64,000 nucleotides of DNA from Thalassotalea euphylliae (GCF_003390375.1 NZ_QUOT01000001.1:1984001-2048000); one strand, 5' to 3'; shown: positions 33,606 to 41,571, numbered from the stretch's first letter. Numbers and translations: made by a program. The notes: generated from the letters alone by a model not told the origin.

Positions 33606-34076
33606 CTAGTGGTGATGGTGTTTTGCTTGTTTTTTCATTGTTTTAATACTGCGCACAGGCAAGGTCACATCAAGGCTAGTATTATTATCAAACACTAATG
33701 TGACAGCAATTTGTTGGCCTGCAGCTAATGGCTGTTCTAGGTCAAACATCATTAGATGCAGCCCCATCGGCTGTAATTTAACTTGCGCATTAGCATCAAT
33801 CTCAACGTAGGCTACCTGCCCCATTTTCATCATGCCGTCATGCATTGTATGTTCGTGAATCTCGATGATTGGAATATCATCGCTTTTGGCGGCAACGAGT
33901 TTTATTGCCTGCCCGCCTTGGTTGGTAATCGTCATATAAGCTGAGGTAACTGAATTTCCGGGAATCACTTCGCGTACGTAAGCATCTTCAACCACAATTT
34001 CAGCGCTTTTCGCAACACTGTGAAAGCTGGCTGTGAACAGCGTTACTGCGGTAATAAGTTGAACAAAAAGTTTCAT
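33606..34076 (-). CDS. PCu(A)C-type periplasmic copper chaperone
   Basis: A 156-residue exported protein (signal peptide to about residue 22) of the PCu(A)C / DUF461 family, which delivers Cu(I) to cytochrome oxidase in many bacteria. The copper motif is visible: His and Met ligands in EIHEHTMHDGMMKM and the later LHLMMF (H-x-M). A His-rich tail HHHH ends the protein and could bind extra metal. It is first in an operon with DUF2333 and a TIGR04219 outer-membrane protein. No SCO or cytochrome oxidase gene is adjacent. Confidence 0.9.
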   Translation of the reverse strand: MKLFVQLITAVTLFTASFHSVAKSAEIVVEDAYVREVIPGNSVTSAYMTITNQGGQAIKLVAAKSDDIPIIEIHEHTMHDGMMKMGQVAYVEIDANAQVKLQPMGLHLMMFDLEQPLAAGQQIAVTLVFDNNTSLDVTLPVRSIKTMKKQAKHHHH

Positions 34077-34144
34077 CTTAGCTATACATCCTTTGATATA
34101 ACGATTAGTGTTTTGTGACGCTATTGTAACTAAGCCAATTAAAA

Positions 34145-34885
34145 ATGGATAACTTAATTCTCGCCGAGCAAGCTCAAGGTGTGTTAACTATCACCTTGAA
34201 TAATTTAGATAAAAAAAATGCGTTGACGACGTCAATGTACAACACCTTAAGTGATTATGTGAATCAAGCCAATAGCGATAATGATATTCGCTGCTTATTA
34301 ATCCAAGGTAATGAGCATTGCTTTTGTGCAGGTAACGATTTAAATGACTTTCTCGCTTGCCCGCCAGACCAAGAGCCAGACGCTTTCGATTTTGTTCGTG
34401 CTATCGCCAGTTTTGAAAAACCCATTGTAATGGCAGTAGCAGGCCCCGCCATTGGTGTTGCCTGTACCCTGTTACTGCACGCAGACCTTGTTATCGCGGC
34501 AGACAATGCCAAATTTGCAATGCCTTTTGCCAAGCTAGGATTGTCTCCTGAAGCAGGCTCTAGCATGTTACTCACGCAACTTGTTGGTCATGCAAAAGCA
34601 TTCGAGTTAATGGTATTAGGTGACACCTTTGACGCTGACACCGCACTTTCTTTGCAACTGATTAATAAAAAGGTCAGCCAAGCTGAGTTGCTTTCTAGCG
34701 CAAACCACTATGCAAAACATATCGCTAGTTTGCCTAATGATGCAGTGATGAGCGCTCGACGATTGCTCAAACAAGCGAACCAATCATTGCTTAACGAAAC
34801 ACTTGAACGCGAATTTCCAACCTTTGCTCGATTAATGCAAACCGATGACTGTAAAACAATTCTCAACGGCTTCTTAAAAAAATAA
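34145..34885 (+). CDS. enoyl-CoA hydratase/isomerase family protein
   Basis: A 246-residue crotonase-fold enzyme acting on acyl-CoA thioesters in the cytoplasm. The N-terminal LTITLNNLDKKNALTTSMYN and the oxyanion-hole segments FCAGNDLNDF and GPAIGVACTLLLHADLVIAADNAKFAMPFAKLGLSPEAGSS are typical. At the second catalytic position the segment reads SPEAGSS, with Glu in the place used by isomerases and hydratases. No Shine-Dalgarno is visible before the ATG. It stands alone, divergent from the copper-chaperone operon; it could be a beta-oxidation accessory such as an isomerase. Confidence 0.9.
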   Translation: MDNLILAEQAQGVLTITLNNLDKKNALTTSMYNTLSDYVNQANSDNDIRCLLIQGNEHCFCAGNDLNDFLACPPDQEPDAFDFVRAIASFEKPIVMAVAGPAIGVACTLLLHADLVIAADNAKFAMPFAKLGLSPEAGSSMLLTQLVGHAKAFELMVLGDTFDADTALSLQLINKKVSQAELLSSANHYAKHIASLPNDAVMSARRLLKQANQSLLNETLEREFPTFARLMQTDDCKTILNGFLKK

Positions 34886-34900
34886 TTCTTACTTTGCATT

Positions 34901-34932
34901 CAAGCGGCATAGCAAGCCGCTTGATTTGTTTA
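34901..34932 (+). terminator. probable terminator
   Basis: A perfect 8-base-pair stem CAAGCGGC / GCCGCTTG with a 7-base loop and a moderately T-rich tail, 15 bases after the enoyl-CoA hydratase stop. Confidence 0.65.
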
Positions 34933-35003
34933 TGTTTTACTTGAATTGACTTGAGCAGATTTTAAAAGCTTCAACTAACTGCTAATCAGTGAGCACCTTT
35001 AGG

Positions 35004-35345
35004 TTAGTTTACTGACGCTTTCTTTGGCTCCCTTAGTACTAACCACAAAATAAAGGCAACAACTAATACTGGCCAAAACACGCCAATCGCCGCTAACCCC
35101 AATGCACCAACAACAAGTAAACCAACAAATAAGATCGAGCCAAATACAGTCAACACGATTGCCATGGCAACAATCACTAAGACAACCGCAACTAAAGCAG
35201 CAAAGCTGATCGCTTTTAACGGTTCAATGAGTTCATCACCCATATAAACATCAACATCAAACAAATCGAGAATACTGATGCCCAACACGTAAGTTAAAAA
35301 TAAAGTGGCAAGAATAGCGAGTAATAATGATTTGAAAAATGACAT
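35004..35345 (-). CDS. small multi-pass membrane protein downstream of the psp genes
   Basis: I do not recognise the family. From the ATG at 35345 (MSFFKSLLLAILATLFL), supported by AAGGAA 5-6 bases upstream, the 113-residue protein has an N-terminal hydrophobic segment, an acidic stretch DLFDVDVYMGDELIEPL, and two or three long hydrophobic segments rich in Val/Ala/Gly before a basic tail. It lies 198 bases downstream of pspC on the same strand and may be a distal Psp-regulon member, but the gap could hold its own promoter. Confidence 0.65.
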   Translation of the reverse strand: MSFFKSLLLAILATLFLTYVLGISILDLFDVDVYMGDELIEPLKAISFAALVAVVLVIVAMAIVLTVFGSILFVGLLVVGALGLAAIGVFWPVLVVAFILWLVLREPKKASVN

Positions 35346-35387
35346 GATGGTTTCCTTATATCCCTTTGCGCTCTGGTGTAAATGGCC

Positions 35388-35452
35388 TTTTGACACTATG
35401 GTTTTTTGACTGTGTGATTTTTTTGACTATGTGTTTTATTAGCTATGTAGCT
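35388..35452. repeat. short imperfect tandem repeat
   Basis: Three imperfect copies of a unit near TTTTTTGACTATGTG lie between pspC and the small membrane protein gene. Low complexity; possible binding sites, but nothing supports that. Confidence 0.4.
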
Positions 35453-35543
35453 TTTAAGCTCAACGTCCTTGTTTAGCTAATTTTCTAGTGCGTTTTAACC
35501 TAGCCTTTTTATATTCCCTTATTCATAAGCTATTTAAACTAGC

Positions 35544-35756
35544 TTAAGCTCTGGTCGGCAGTAACATTGCAGCTACTAGGTAAGCAACGCCCGTTGCCAC
35601 AGGAAAAGTGAGTAATGCTAGGATGGCTGCTACGCGAATACCCCAGCGCGGCCATTGATAATAGCGGGCAATACCTGCGCAAACCCCTGACACTTTTTTA
35701 TGAAGAACATCCTTCGTTAGCTGCTTTCGGGTTAAATAACTTGGCTTGTAACTCAT
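35544..35756 (-). CDS. pspC: PspC-domain phage-shock membrane protein
   Basis: A 70-residue protein of the PspC family, an inner-membrane component that senses envelope stress and helps localise PspA. The family core KKVSGVCAGIARYYQWPRWGIRVAAILALL is clear, followed by a second hydrophobic segment ending AAMLLPTRA. It is shorter than E. coli PspC (119) and lacks the C-terminal leucine-zipper part. I use the ATG at 35756; a GTG at 35768 would overlap the upstream stop as GTGA and add four residues, which is also plausible and would couple translation. Confidence 0.88.
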   Translation of the reverse strand: MSYKPSYLTRKQLTKDVLHKKVSGVCAGIARYYQWPRWGIRVAAILALLTFPVATGVAYLVAAMLLPTRA

Positions 35757-35764
35757 GGTCTTTC

Positions 35765-35884
35765 TCACTTATTAATAAACTTGCGATAACGGTATTTACG
35801 GGTGATGTTGATGATCAGGCCAGCAATAGCAAAAGCGATAACTGGCATTAAACACATCAATATAAACATCAAATCAACGTCCAT
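35765..35884 (-). CDS. 39-residue single-pass membrane protein in the psp operon
   Basis: A short frame between pspA and pspC: starts MDVDLMFILMCLMP, continues with a transmembrane helix through about residue 27 and ends in a basic tail RKYRYRKFINK. It occupies the position of pspB in enterobacterial operons but is half its length and lacks the PspB coiled coil. The stop codon overlaps a possible GTG start of pspC, and AGGA stands upstream of its ATG. A similar tiny membrane protein is encoded at 38807-38971. I infer a PspB-like or PspA-docking role; the sequence alone does not show it. Confidence 0.65.
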   Translation of the reverse strand: MDVDLMFILMCLMPVIAFAIAGLIINITRKYRYRKFINK

Positions 35885-35913
35885 GTTCCCGTATCCTTTT
35901 CACTTGATTTAGT

Positions 35914-36579
35914 TCAAGCGGCATTACTCACTTTCTGCTTCAATGTCGCGAGTTCTTGGTCAATGTTATCGTCATTTTCTAAGGCTCTAAATTGACTGTC
36001 CAAATCTTGATTTTGGGTCATGTCGTAGGCCTCTACTTCCGCTTCTACACGCTCAATTTTTTGTTGATAGCGCTCAAATCGGTTAATCGCTTCGTCAATA
36101 TTGTATTGCGTTGACTTTTCACGCACTTTTAATCGAACTTCTGCTGACTCTTGGCGTAACAACAAAGCTTCTTGGCGGCGCTTAGCCTCTGCAAGTTTGG
36201 TTTGTAATCGTTGACCATCTTCTTGCACACTGGCTAAGAACTCTTCCAACTTGTCGGCTTCTTCTTGCAAGGTCACCATTTGCTGTTTCACTTTGTGCTT
36301 CTCAGCTAAGGCACTTTTGGCGAGGTCATCGCGGCCTTTGCTAATCGCTAGCTCTGCTTTTTCTTGCCAGCTTGCTGCGCTCTTTTCCAATGATGCCACC
36401 TGGCGGTTAATGGTTTTCTGCTCAGCAATATGTTTCGCCGCAGTAGATCTCACCTCAACCAAGGTCTCTTCCATTTCTTGAATGATCAAACGGATCATTT
36501 TCTCAGGCTGTTCGGCCTTATCTAACATACTGTTAATGTTGGCATTAATGATGTCTGCAAATCGTGTAAACATTCCCAT
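35914..36579 (-). CDS. pspA: phage shock protein A
   Basis: PspA is a peripheral inner-membrane protein of the ESCRT-III-like IM30/Vipp1 family; it stabilises damaged membranes and, in enterobacteria, inhibits the activator PspF. The 221-residue protein is coiled-coil almost throughout, with the amphipathic start MGMFTRFADIINANINSMLDKAEQPEKMIRLIIQEMEETL and AKHIAEQKTINRQ. Length is normal. GGAG lies 8 bases before the first ATG. It follows a 104-residue exported protein gene with an 11-base gap, and a sigma-54 promoter match precedes that gene. Confidence 0.95.
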   Translation of the reverse strand: MGMFTRFADIINANINSMLDKAEQPEKMIRLIIQEMEETLVEVRSTAAKHIAEQKTINRQVASLEKSAASWQEKAELAISKGRDDLAKSALAEKHKVKQQMVTLQEEADKLEEFLASVQEDGQRLQTKLAEAKRRQEALLLRQESAEVRLKVREKSTQYNIDEAINRFERYQQKIERVEAEVEAYDMTQNQDLDSQFRALENDDNIDQELATLKQKVSNAA

Positions 36580-36590
36580 GAGGTAATCTC

Positions 36591-36905
36591 CTATTCTTCT
36601 TCACTAGATTCTGTTTTTGGCTCACTGTCAGCTTCATCAGTTGCGTCTGCAACCTCCGCTTCATCGGTTGACCAAGTAAAGCTTTCATCAATTGAAAACT
36701 CAGCGATACTTTCAGCAATTGAGTCAGCGATAGACGTTTGTAACTGCTCTCCTAAACTAGCAACCACTTGTTTTCCTTGTGCTACAACAAACTGAGTAAT
36801 GGCTTGTTCAGTTGATACTTCAGCGGCTTGTGCTGTATTTGCGGTTACCGCCAGTAAAGACATCGACATTACTGAACCAACTAAAATTGTTTTTAACTTG
36901 TTCAT
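36591..36905 (-). CDS. small exported acidic protein at the head of the psp operon
   Basis: I do not recognise a named family. The 104-residue protein has a Sec signal peptide cleaved near residue 28 (ANTAQAAEV), an amphipathic helical section (EQAITQFVVAQGKQVVASLGEQL and following) and a strongly acidic C-terminal tail. Ribosome site AAGGA is good. It begins the transcript driven by a sigma-54 promoter match 60 bases upstream and precedes pspA by 11 bases, so it is probably a periplasmic Psp-response protein. Its layout resembles the protein at 38990-39271, also behind a sigma-54 match. Confidence 0.7.
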   Translation of the reverse strand: MNKLKTILVGSVMSMSLLAVTANTAQAAEVSTEQAITQFVVAQGKQVVASLGEQLQTSIADSIAESIAEFSIDESFTWSTDEAEVADATDEADSEPKTESSEEE

Positions 36906-37704
36906 CTCACTTTCCTTTTTAAGCTAATTTAATCAGCAGCCCATGCTGCGTTTGTATTAGTTATTACAAGTGATATGCCAACCCTCAAAAATTTTTTATC
37001 CGATTGATTATTATGACTTTTATTCAAACACAACAGAAATCATCACAATCAAGACATAATATGTCATACGATATTTTAGTTTATTTAACCACCAGTTTGG
37101 TGAAATTCACCATCACCAAAAAGTAACAACTCAAAAGTAACAACCAAAACAGGTTATTCCGCCGCTTTTTGCTGAGTTGCTCTTGTCTTAAGACAACCCC
37201 TTTAGATAAATACATTCGTTATCGGCTAGCGTCGTACCTATAACAATGTGGTACCTATAACAACGCAGTTAGCAAAAGCTAGCTCGACACATGGAAAGAG
37301 CGATTAGTCCTTGATGAAGTTGTAGCGCAAAGACGCATACAACAGTTAATTGGGTAAGAATTGAAGTGGTTACACTGTGGATGAAATGAAGTGGCTATAC
37401 GATGAATAAAGTGGAACTAAAGCTCTGTTAAAAACACCGCTGCGCTTTGCTCTGCTTTACTGGGCTTTGTCCTGTTGTATTCTTTTGGCTCTAACATAAA
37501 CCGATTAACCCAGTGTAATAACAATTGAATTAAGGAGTTGAGCAATTATGGCGTAGGAAAAAGGTTCATAAACACAGGTTTTATGCTGCCAGCAAAACCT
37601 AAGTACCTACATCCATATAGGCAAGGCGTTATTTTTCGTTAACTAGTTGTTCTAATTTCAAAAATAACAACGCAGTATATGAGCGTTTTAACAAGCCAGA
37701 ATGA
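36906..37704. other. long intergenic region with psp promoter and MITE-like repeat
   Basis: No gene is visible in about 800 bases. It holds the sigma-54 promoter match (36965-36981), a palindrome GACATAATATGTC at 37053-37065 that could be an activator site, and the MITE-like element 37518-37728. The remaining stretch near 37140-37500 contains short direct repeats (GGTACCTATAACAA twice near 37225-37262) but no frame I trust. Confidence 0.6.
36965..36981 (-). promoter_or_regulatory. sigma-54 (-24/-12) promoter of the psp operon
   Basis: Minus-strand TTGGCATATCACTTGTA fits the consensus YTGGCAC-N5-TTGCW: TGGCA at -24, exactly 5 bases, then TTG at -12, with GT in place of GC. It lies about 60 bases upstream of the first gene. 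psp operons are classically sigma-54/PspF driven. No pspF is seen in the window. Confidence 0.75.
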
Positions 37705-37728
37705 TCAAGTATTTATTGAAATAGGTAT
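37518..37728. repeat. MITE-like element, copy B, overlapping a gene end
   Basis: The ends are ATAACAATTGAA (37518-37529) and, inverted, ATACCTATTTCAATAAAT (right end at 37728). The right 30 bases, inverted, match the left end of copy A at 27394 at most positions. The interior has imperfect inverse copies around AATAACGCC / AACAACGC. The element runs 24 bases into the sulfurtransferase gene, providing its last eight codons or so and its stop. Confidence 0.7.
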
Positions 37729-38562
37729 AACCGGCAGCTCAGTTAATGAGCCCCATTCTGCCCACGAGCCATCATAAACAGCAATATCGTGATAGCCAGC
37801 TAGGTTAGCAGCTAACGCCAAAATGCAGGCGGTAATACCCGAACCACACGTTGTTACCATAGGTAAATTATCAGGATTTAACACTTTGAATTCCCTTACC
37901 AGCTCTTCTGGTGGCAATAGCAATCCATCGCGCATCAACTGAGCATAGGGCAGCGAAACCGCCCCTGGCATATGACCGCTTCGCACACCTTCTCTAGGTT
38001 CTGGAGCTTGTCCCAAAAAGCGAGCACTCGCTCTCGCATCAAGTATCACATGGCTTTTATCCGCCAAGTAGGTCGCTACCTGCTGATAATTAACAAACAT
38101 CAACGCATTAAAGCAGCTTGTAAACACACCTTTGGCGATGCCATTTGTATTCGCTTTTTCACTAGGCAAACCCGCTGCTAACCATGCCGGCAAGCCACCA
38201 TCAAGCACACTCACATGTTCATGTCCCATCGACGTTAACATCCACCAAGCACGTGCTGCAGAGAATAACCCTAAATCATCATAAACAACGATATGCTCAT
38301 CACCATTAATCCCAAGCTGACGAATCGCCGCCTCAAATGCTTGTGGAGAAGGTAAGGTGTGCGGAAAACTCGCTGACGGGTCACAAAAGTTTTGCTCAAT
38401 ATCCATACGTTTAGCATTGGGAATGATGGTGTTAGGCCAACATTTTTGAGGTTGTTCTTGCGGCACTACAGGCGGCATACTGGCATCAAGAATAAGCAAA
38501 TTTTGTTGGGTTAATTTTGACTTTAATTCGTGAACACTGATCAATGGCGTGTTGTTATGCAT
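37705..38562 (-). CDS. sseA: 3-mercaptopyruvate/thiosulfate sulfurtransferase (tandem rhodanese)
   Basis: A 285-residue enzyme with two rhodanese domains; it transfers sulfane sulfur from mercaptopyruvate or thiosulfate. The N-terminal inactive domain ends near AARAWWMLTSMGHEHVSVLDGG; the C-terminal domain has RFLGQAPEPREGVRSGHMPGAVSLPY and the catalytic loop TTCGSGITACI, whose CGSG-type sequence is characteristic of mercaptopyruvate enzymes. I chose the ATG at 38562 (MHNNTPLISVHEL) over one 11 codons upstream. Its last residues (VIPISINT) and stop codon are encoded by the end of a MITE-like repeat, so the native C-terminus may have been replaced. It sits between two sigma-54 units of the Psp region. 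Confidence 0.92.
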   Translation of the reverse strand: MHNNTPLISVHELKSKLTQQNLLILDASMPPVVPQEQPQKCWPNTIIPNAKRMDIEQNFCDPSASFPHTLPSPQAFEAAIRQLGINGDEHIVVYDDLGLFSAARAWWMLTSMGHEHVSVLDGGLPAWLAAGLPSEKANTNGIAKGVFTSCFNALMFVNYQQVATYLADKSHVILDARASARFLGQAPEPREGVRSGHMPGAVSLPYAQLMRDGLLLPPEELVREFKVLNPDNLPMVTTCGSGITACILALAANLAGYHDIAVYDGSWAEWGSLTELPVIPISINT

Positions 38563-38806
38563 GATAAACAGTAGGTAGGAAAATACTGACTTCAAATTAG
38601 TCGAATTATCCCAAAGTGTACAGGCGAATATGCTGCAATAAAGTGTCTAAGCTGGTTAGAAATTTACTAATGAGTTTTATAGAAGGTCTGCCAAGGAGGC
38701 GATGAAGGATAGAAAGAGGAAAATGTGAGCTAATGACATAAAGCAAAATCAATAAAAAAAGCGCTAAATAAGGTAGGCTGCCAATAGATAACAAACATAC
38801 CTTATT

Positions 38807-38971
38807 CTAGCTTACTTCAGATTTTGCCAAGTCTGACCGAAACAAACTGCGTTCGGTATCAAACTTTTGCTCAAATGTGCGTTGTTCAAATAGTCTTACA
38901 ACTAATGATGTCATCAAGGCTGCAATGGCTGGTGCCATCATGATTGCAAACAGTGTAGCTAAACTAAACAT
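38807..38971 (-). CDS. 54-residue single-pass membrane protein in a sigma-54-linked operon
   Basis: A short frame that starts MFSLATLFAIMMAPAI, has one transmembrane helix to about residue 27, and then a charged tail RLFEQRTFEQKFDTERSLFRSDLAK likely helical in the cytoplasm. The arrangement (N-terminal helix, charged coil) recalls a shortened PspB. It lies 18 bases after the exported protein at 38990-39271 and would share its sigma-54 promoter. The ribosome site is weak (AGG). It resembles in size and layout the 39-residue protein in the psp operon. Confidence 0.6.
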   Translation of the reverse strand: MFSLATLFAIMMAPAIAALMTSLVVRLFEQRTFEQKFDTERSLFRSDLAKSEVS

Positions 38972-38989
38972 AGGCAATTACCTGCGTGA

Positions 38990-39271
38990 CTATTCAGCGA
39001 ATTTAGCGTTGCTAGCTGTTGTGCTTGGCACTTTGCCCTGCTCAGCCTTTGCCAGCATGCTGTCGTTTAATTCAACTACAGGTAATTGCATTGCTCGTAG
39101 CGTAAACTGAATGTCTTGGTTTACTTGCTTAGCAACCATTTCACTGACTTGTGCATTTTGTTGCTTAATCAGCTCAGCAGCTAGTTGCTCAGCGTTGTTG
39201 TTTTCGGTCGCAAATGCGCTCGAACCAAATAATAAACTGACGGCTGCTAAGGTAGTGGTTAGTGATTTCAT
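38990..39271 (-). CDS. small exported protein behind a second sigma-54 promoter
   Basis: No named family recognised. From the ATG at 39271 with GGAG 6 bases upstream, the 93-residue protein has a signal peptide cleaved near residue 21 (SSAFA-T) and a helical, Gln-rich mature part beginning with NNNAEQLAAELIKQQ. The pattern of alternating EQ, AQ and QV heptad-like residues resembles the exported protein ahead of pspA, though similarity is weak. Followed after 18 bases by a tiny membrane protein gene. Promoter type and neighbourhood suggest a second Psp-type stress operon. Confidence 0.68.
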   Translation of the reverse strand: MKSLTTTLAAVSLLFGSSAFATENNNAEQLAAELIKQQNAQVSEMVAKQVNQDIQFTLRAMQLPVVELNDSMLAKAEQGKVPSTTASNAKFAE

Positions 39272-39574
39272 GTTCGGCTCCAATATATCCATTTGTTTAA
39301 GTAAAAAGTTAACTAACGACTGCGTTATTAGTTAAGTTGCATTTACCTTTACAAAGGTTGTGCCAGACAATGAAAAAAATATTATGTGATTGTAAATTAA
39401 GGAAATTTAATTTTAAACTTAGTTACAAGCTAAGGTGGACTCATTAACATTTGCTATGCATGTTAGTAAAATACACCAATTATTAGTGCAAAATTTAGCT
39501 AATTTAACTATTCACTTCATTCGGTGAGCTTTGAGCCACTCTCGCCTTAGCTAAATGGCTCTGACTAATCCTAG
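39272..39574. other. intergenic region between dusA and the second sigma-54 unit
   Basis: Besides the sigma-54 promoter match at 39350-39366, the region upstream of it is very AT-rich (AATTAAGGAAATTTAATTTT near 39395-39414), as would suit an IHF-type bend between an activator and promoter. No gene seen. Confidence 0.5.
39350..39366 (-). promoter_or_regulatory. second sigma-54 (-24/-12) promoter
   Basis: Minus-strand CTGGCACAACCTTTGTA matches YTGGCAC-N5-TTGCW at every fixed -24 base, with exact spacing and TTGTA at -12. It lies about 80 bases before the exported protein gene at 38990-39271. The -12 variant TTGTA is the same as in the pspA-side promoter. Confidence 0.8.
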
Positions 39575-40564
39575 CTAGGAAGCAATGCTGACCGCATCTT
39601 CATTAACGAGGTCGAATGCACGACGTAATACGTCACCCGTTTCGCCAGCTAACATCGCATTTTCACTTAAATAGCGACGAAATTGCTTTGCCCCCGGCAA
39701 GCCATTGCATAGCCCTAACATATGGCGAGTCACGTGTGAGGCTTTAGCCTTATTGCCGCCAGCAACGTGTTTATCAATATACACCGCCATTTTCTCAATG
39801 ACTTCTGCACGTGACACTAATGGCTTATCTTGACCGTAAATCACTTGATCTGCTTGCGCCAGCAGATACGGATTTTGATAAATTTCACGGCCAATCATCA
39901 CACCATCAATATGATTTAAATGCGCAAGTGATTCGTCAAAGGTTTTGATACCACCATTAATGGAAATTTCTAAATGATTAAAGTCTTGTTTAATTTGGTA
40001 AACACGACTGTAGTCAAGCGGTGGAACATCGCGATTTTGTTTTGGACTAAGGCCAGATAGCCAAGCTTTGCGAGCATGAATAATAAAGTGATTACAGCCT
40101 GAAGTTTCTATTGTCGAAATAAACTCGTGTAGGAACTCATAACTGTCCTGATCGTCAATACCGATGCGAGATTTTACCGTGATCGGAATATCGGCAGCAT
40201 CTTTCATCTGCTTAACGCATTCAGCAACTAAAGCTGGCTCTGCCATTAAACATGCACCAAAGCGACCATTTTGCACGCGATCAGACGGGCAACCTACGTT
40301 GATGTTAATTTCGTCATAACCCAAAGCGGCTGCACGTTTAGCGCATTCAGCCATTGCTTGTGGGTCACTGCCACCTAATTGCAATACCACTGGATGCTCT
40401 TCTTCATTAAAGCCAAGGTAATCACCTTTACCAAAGATAATGGCGCCCGTGGTCACCATTTCTGTATAAAGTACAGTATTGGCAGAGAGTAAACGATAGA
40501 AGTAACGACAGTGGCGATCTGTCCAATCGAGCATGGGTGCTACAGAAAGTTTATGAGAAATCAT
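39575..40564 (-). CDS. dusA: tRNA-dihydrouridine(20/20a) synthase
   Basis: DusA reduces uridine 20/20a in the tRNA D-loop using FMN and NADPH. The 329-residue protein has the Dus start SVAPMLDWTDRHCRYFYRLL, the conserved active-site segment NINVGCPSDRVQNGRFGACLM with the catalytic Cys in GCP, and VKSRIGIDDQDSYEFL, which distinguish DusA from DusB/C. The barrel end includes NGGIKTFDESLAHL and GVMIGREIYQNPYLL. I use the ATG at 40564; the codon before is TTG. Monocistronic. Confidence 0.96.
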   Translation of the reverse strand: MISHKLSVAPMLDWTDRHCRYFYRLLSANTVLYTEMVTTGAIIFGKGDYLGFNEEEHPVVLQLGGSDPQAMAECAKRAAALGYDEININVGCPSDRVQNGRFGACLMAEPALVAECVKQMKDAADIPITVKSRIGIDDQDSYEFLHEFISTIETSGCNHFIIHARKAWLSGLSPKQNRDVPPLDYSRVYQIKQDFNHLEISINGGIKTFDESLAHLNHIDGVMIGREIYQNPYLLAQADQVIYGQDKPLVSRAEVIEKMAVYIDKHVAGGNKAKASHVTRHMLGLCNGLPGAKQFRRYLSENAMLAGETGDVLRRAFDLVNEDAVSIAS

Positions 40565-40689
40565 CAAGTTAATTGCGAGCCTTTTTAGTCAAAACAAACA
40601 CCAGCGGGCTATTCACGCCGATGCGGTTGCTTATTATACGTAATTCAGACAGGGCAAATAAACCCGCGGTTTAAGAATTATCTGTGCGC

Positions 40690-41571
40690 TTAATGATCGC
40701 CAGCCGAATAACAGCGATTAAGCTGTTGTTCAATCGCTTCAATACAAACTTTAATACTCGCAGGTAAGTGCTTATCGTATGTATGTAAAGCGTACACATT
40801 GTTGGTCGCAAGTTGTAAGTTTGGAAAGACTTCTTCTAGCTGAGACGCTAATTGATAAAAATGAAAATCGGGTATTAACCCTATGCCTGCTACCTGTTTG
40901 AGCAGTGTAAGGCAGGTATAAAATGAATTTGCACGACAATGAGCAGTTACTTCAAAGCTTTCTTTTTTACCATTTTTATCGATAAAACGATGTTCAATTT
41001 GCTGACCTTGCCAATGATTGGCAATATATTTAGCATGCGTGATATCAGTTTCCCTCAACAGCGCTTTGCTACCACAAAGCACATCGCGAAACTGACCAAT
41101 TCGGCGCTGTTTAATGTTGCTAGCTAAAGAGCTACCAACTCTAATCGCGATATCAATGTTCTCAGCCACTAAATCAAACGGCTTATCACCGCTGATCAGC
41201 TCGGGCTTTAATAGCGGATATTGGCGAAGTAATTCGCCGATTGCTGGCGCAATGATGATATCCATTAACGCATTCGGGGCGGTGATCCGCACTTGACCTT
41301 TCGGGCTTGTCAATGATTCCTGCGCTTGCTGCCAAGCATGATCAGTGAGCTTGTTAACCTCTTGGCAAGACTGATAAAAAGCGCGTCCAGCAGCAGTTAA
41401 GGTATGCCTGCGCGTGGTTCGTTTGATCAAGAGTACACCTAAGTCGTTTTCTAACGCGCTAAGGTGCTGGCTAACCACTGATTTCGAAAGCTGCAGCAAA
41501 GCCGCTGCTTCAGTGATAGACCCTGATTCAACGATTTGGGCAAATATCGACATATGACGTAATTTATTCAC
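40690..41571 (-). CDS. LysR-family transcriptional regulator
   Basis: A 293-residue regulator with an N-terminal winged helix-turn-helix (MSIFAQIVESGSITEAAALLQLSKSVVSQHLSALE) and a LysR effector domain beginning near GQVRITAPNALMDIIIAP, of the DsdC/AphB-like short-signature group. It is divergent from the NTF2-like gene across 176 bases, the usual arrangement of a LysR protein with its target. Confidence 0.92.
   Translation of the reverse strand: MNKLRHMSIFAQIVESGSITEAAALLQLSKSVVSQHLSALENDLGVLLIKRTTRRHTLTAAGRAFYQSCQEVNKLTDHAWQQAQESLTSPKGQVRITAPNALMDIIIAPAIGELLRQYPLLKPELISGDKPFDLVAENIDIAIRVGSSLASNIKQRRIGQFRDVLCGSKALLRETDITHAKYIANHWQGQQIEHRFIDKNGKKESFEVTAHCRANSFYTCLTLLKQVAGIGLIPDFHFYQLASQLEEVFPNLQLATNNVYALHTYDKHLPASIKVCIEAIEQQLNRCYSAGDH

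Noticed and set aside
38606..38794. A 62-codon minus-strand frame after the 54-residue gene
   Set aside because: Leu/Ser-rich, no ribosome site, AT-rich intergenic composition; not convincing as a gene.
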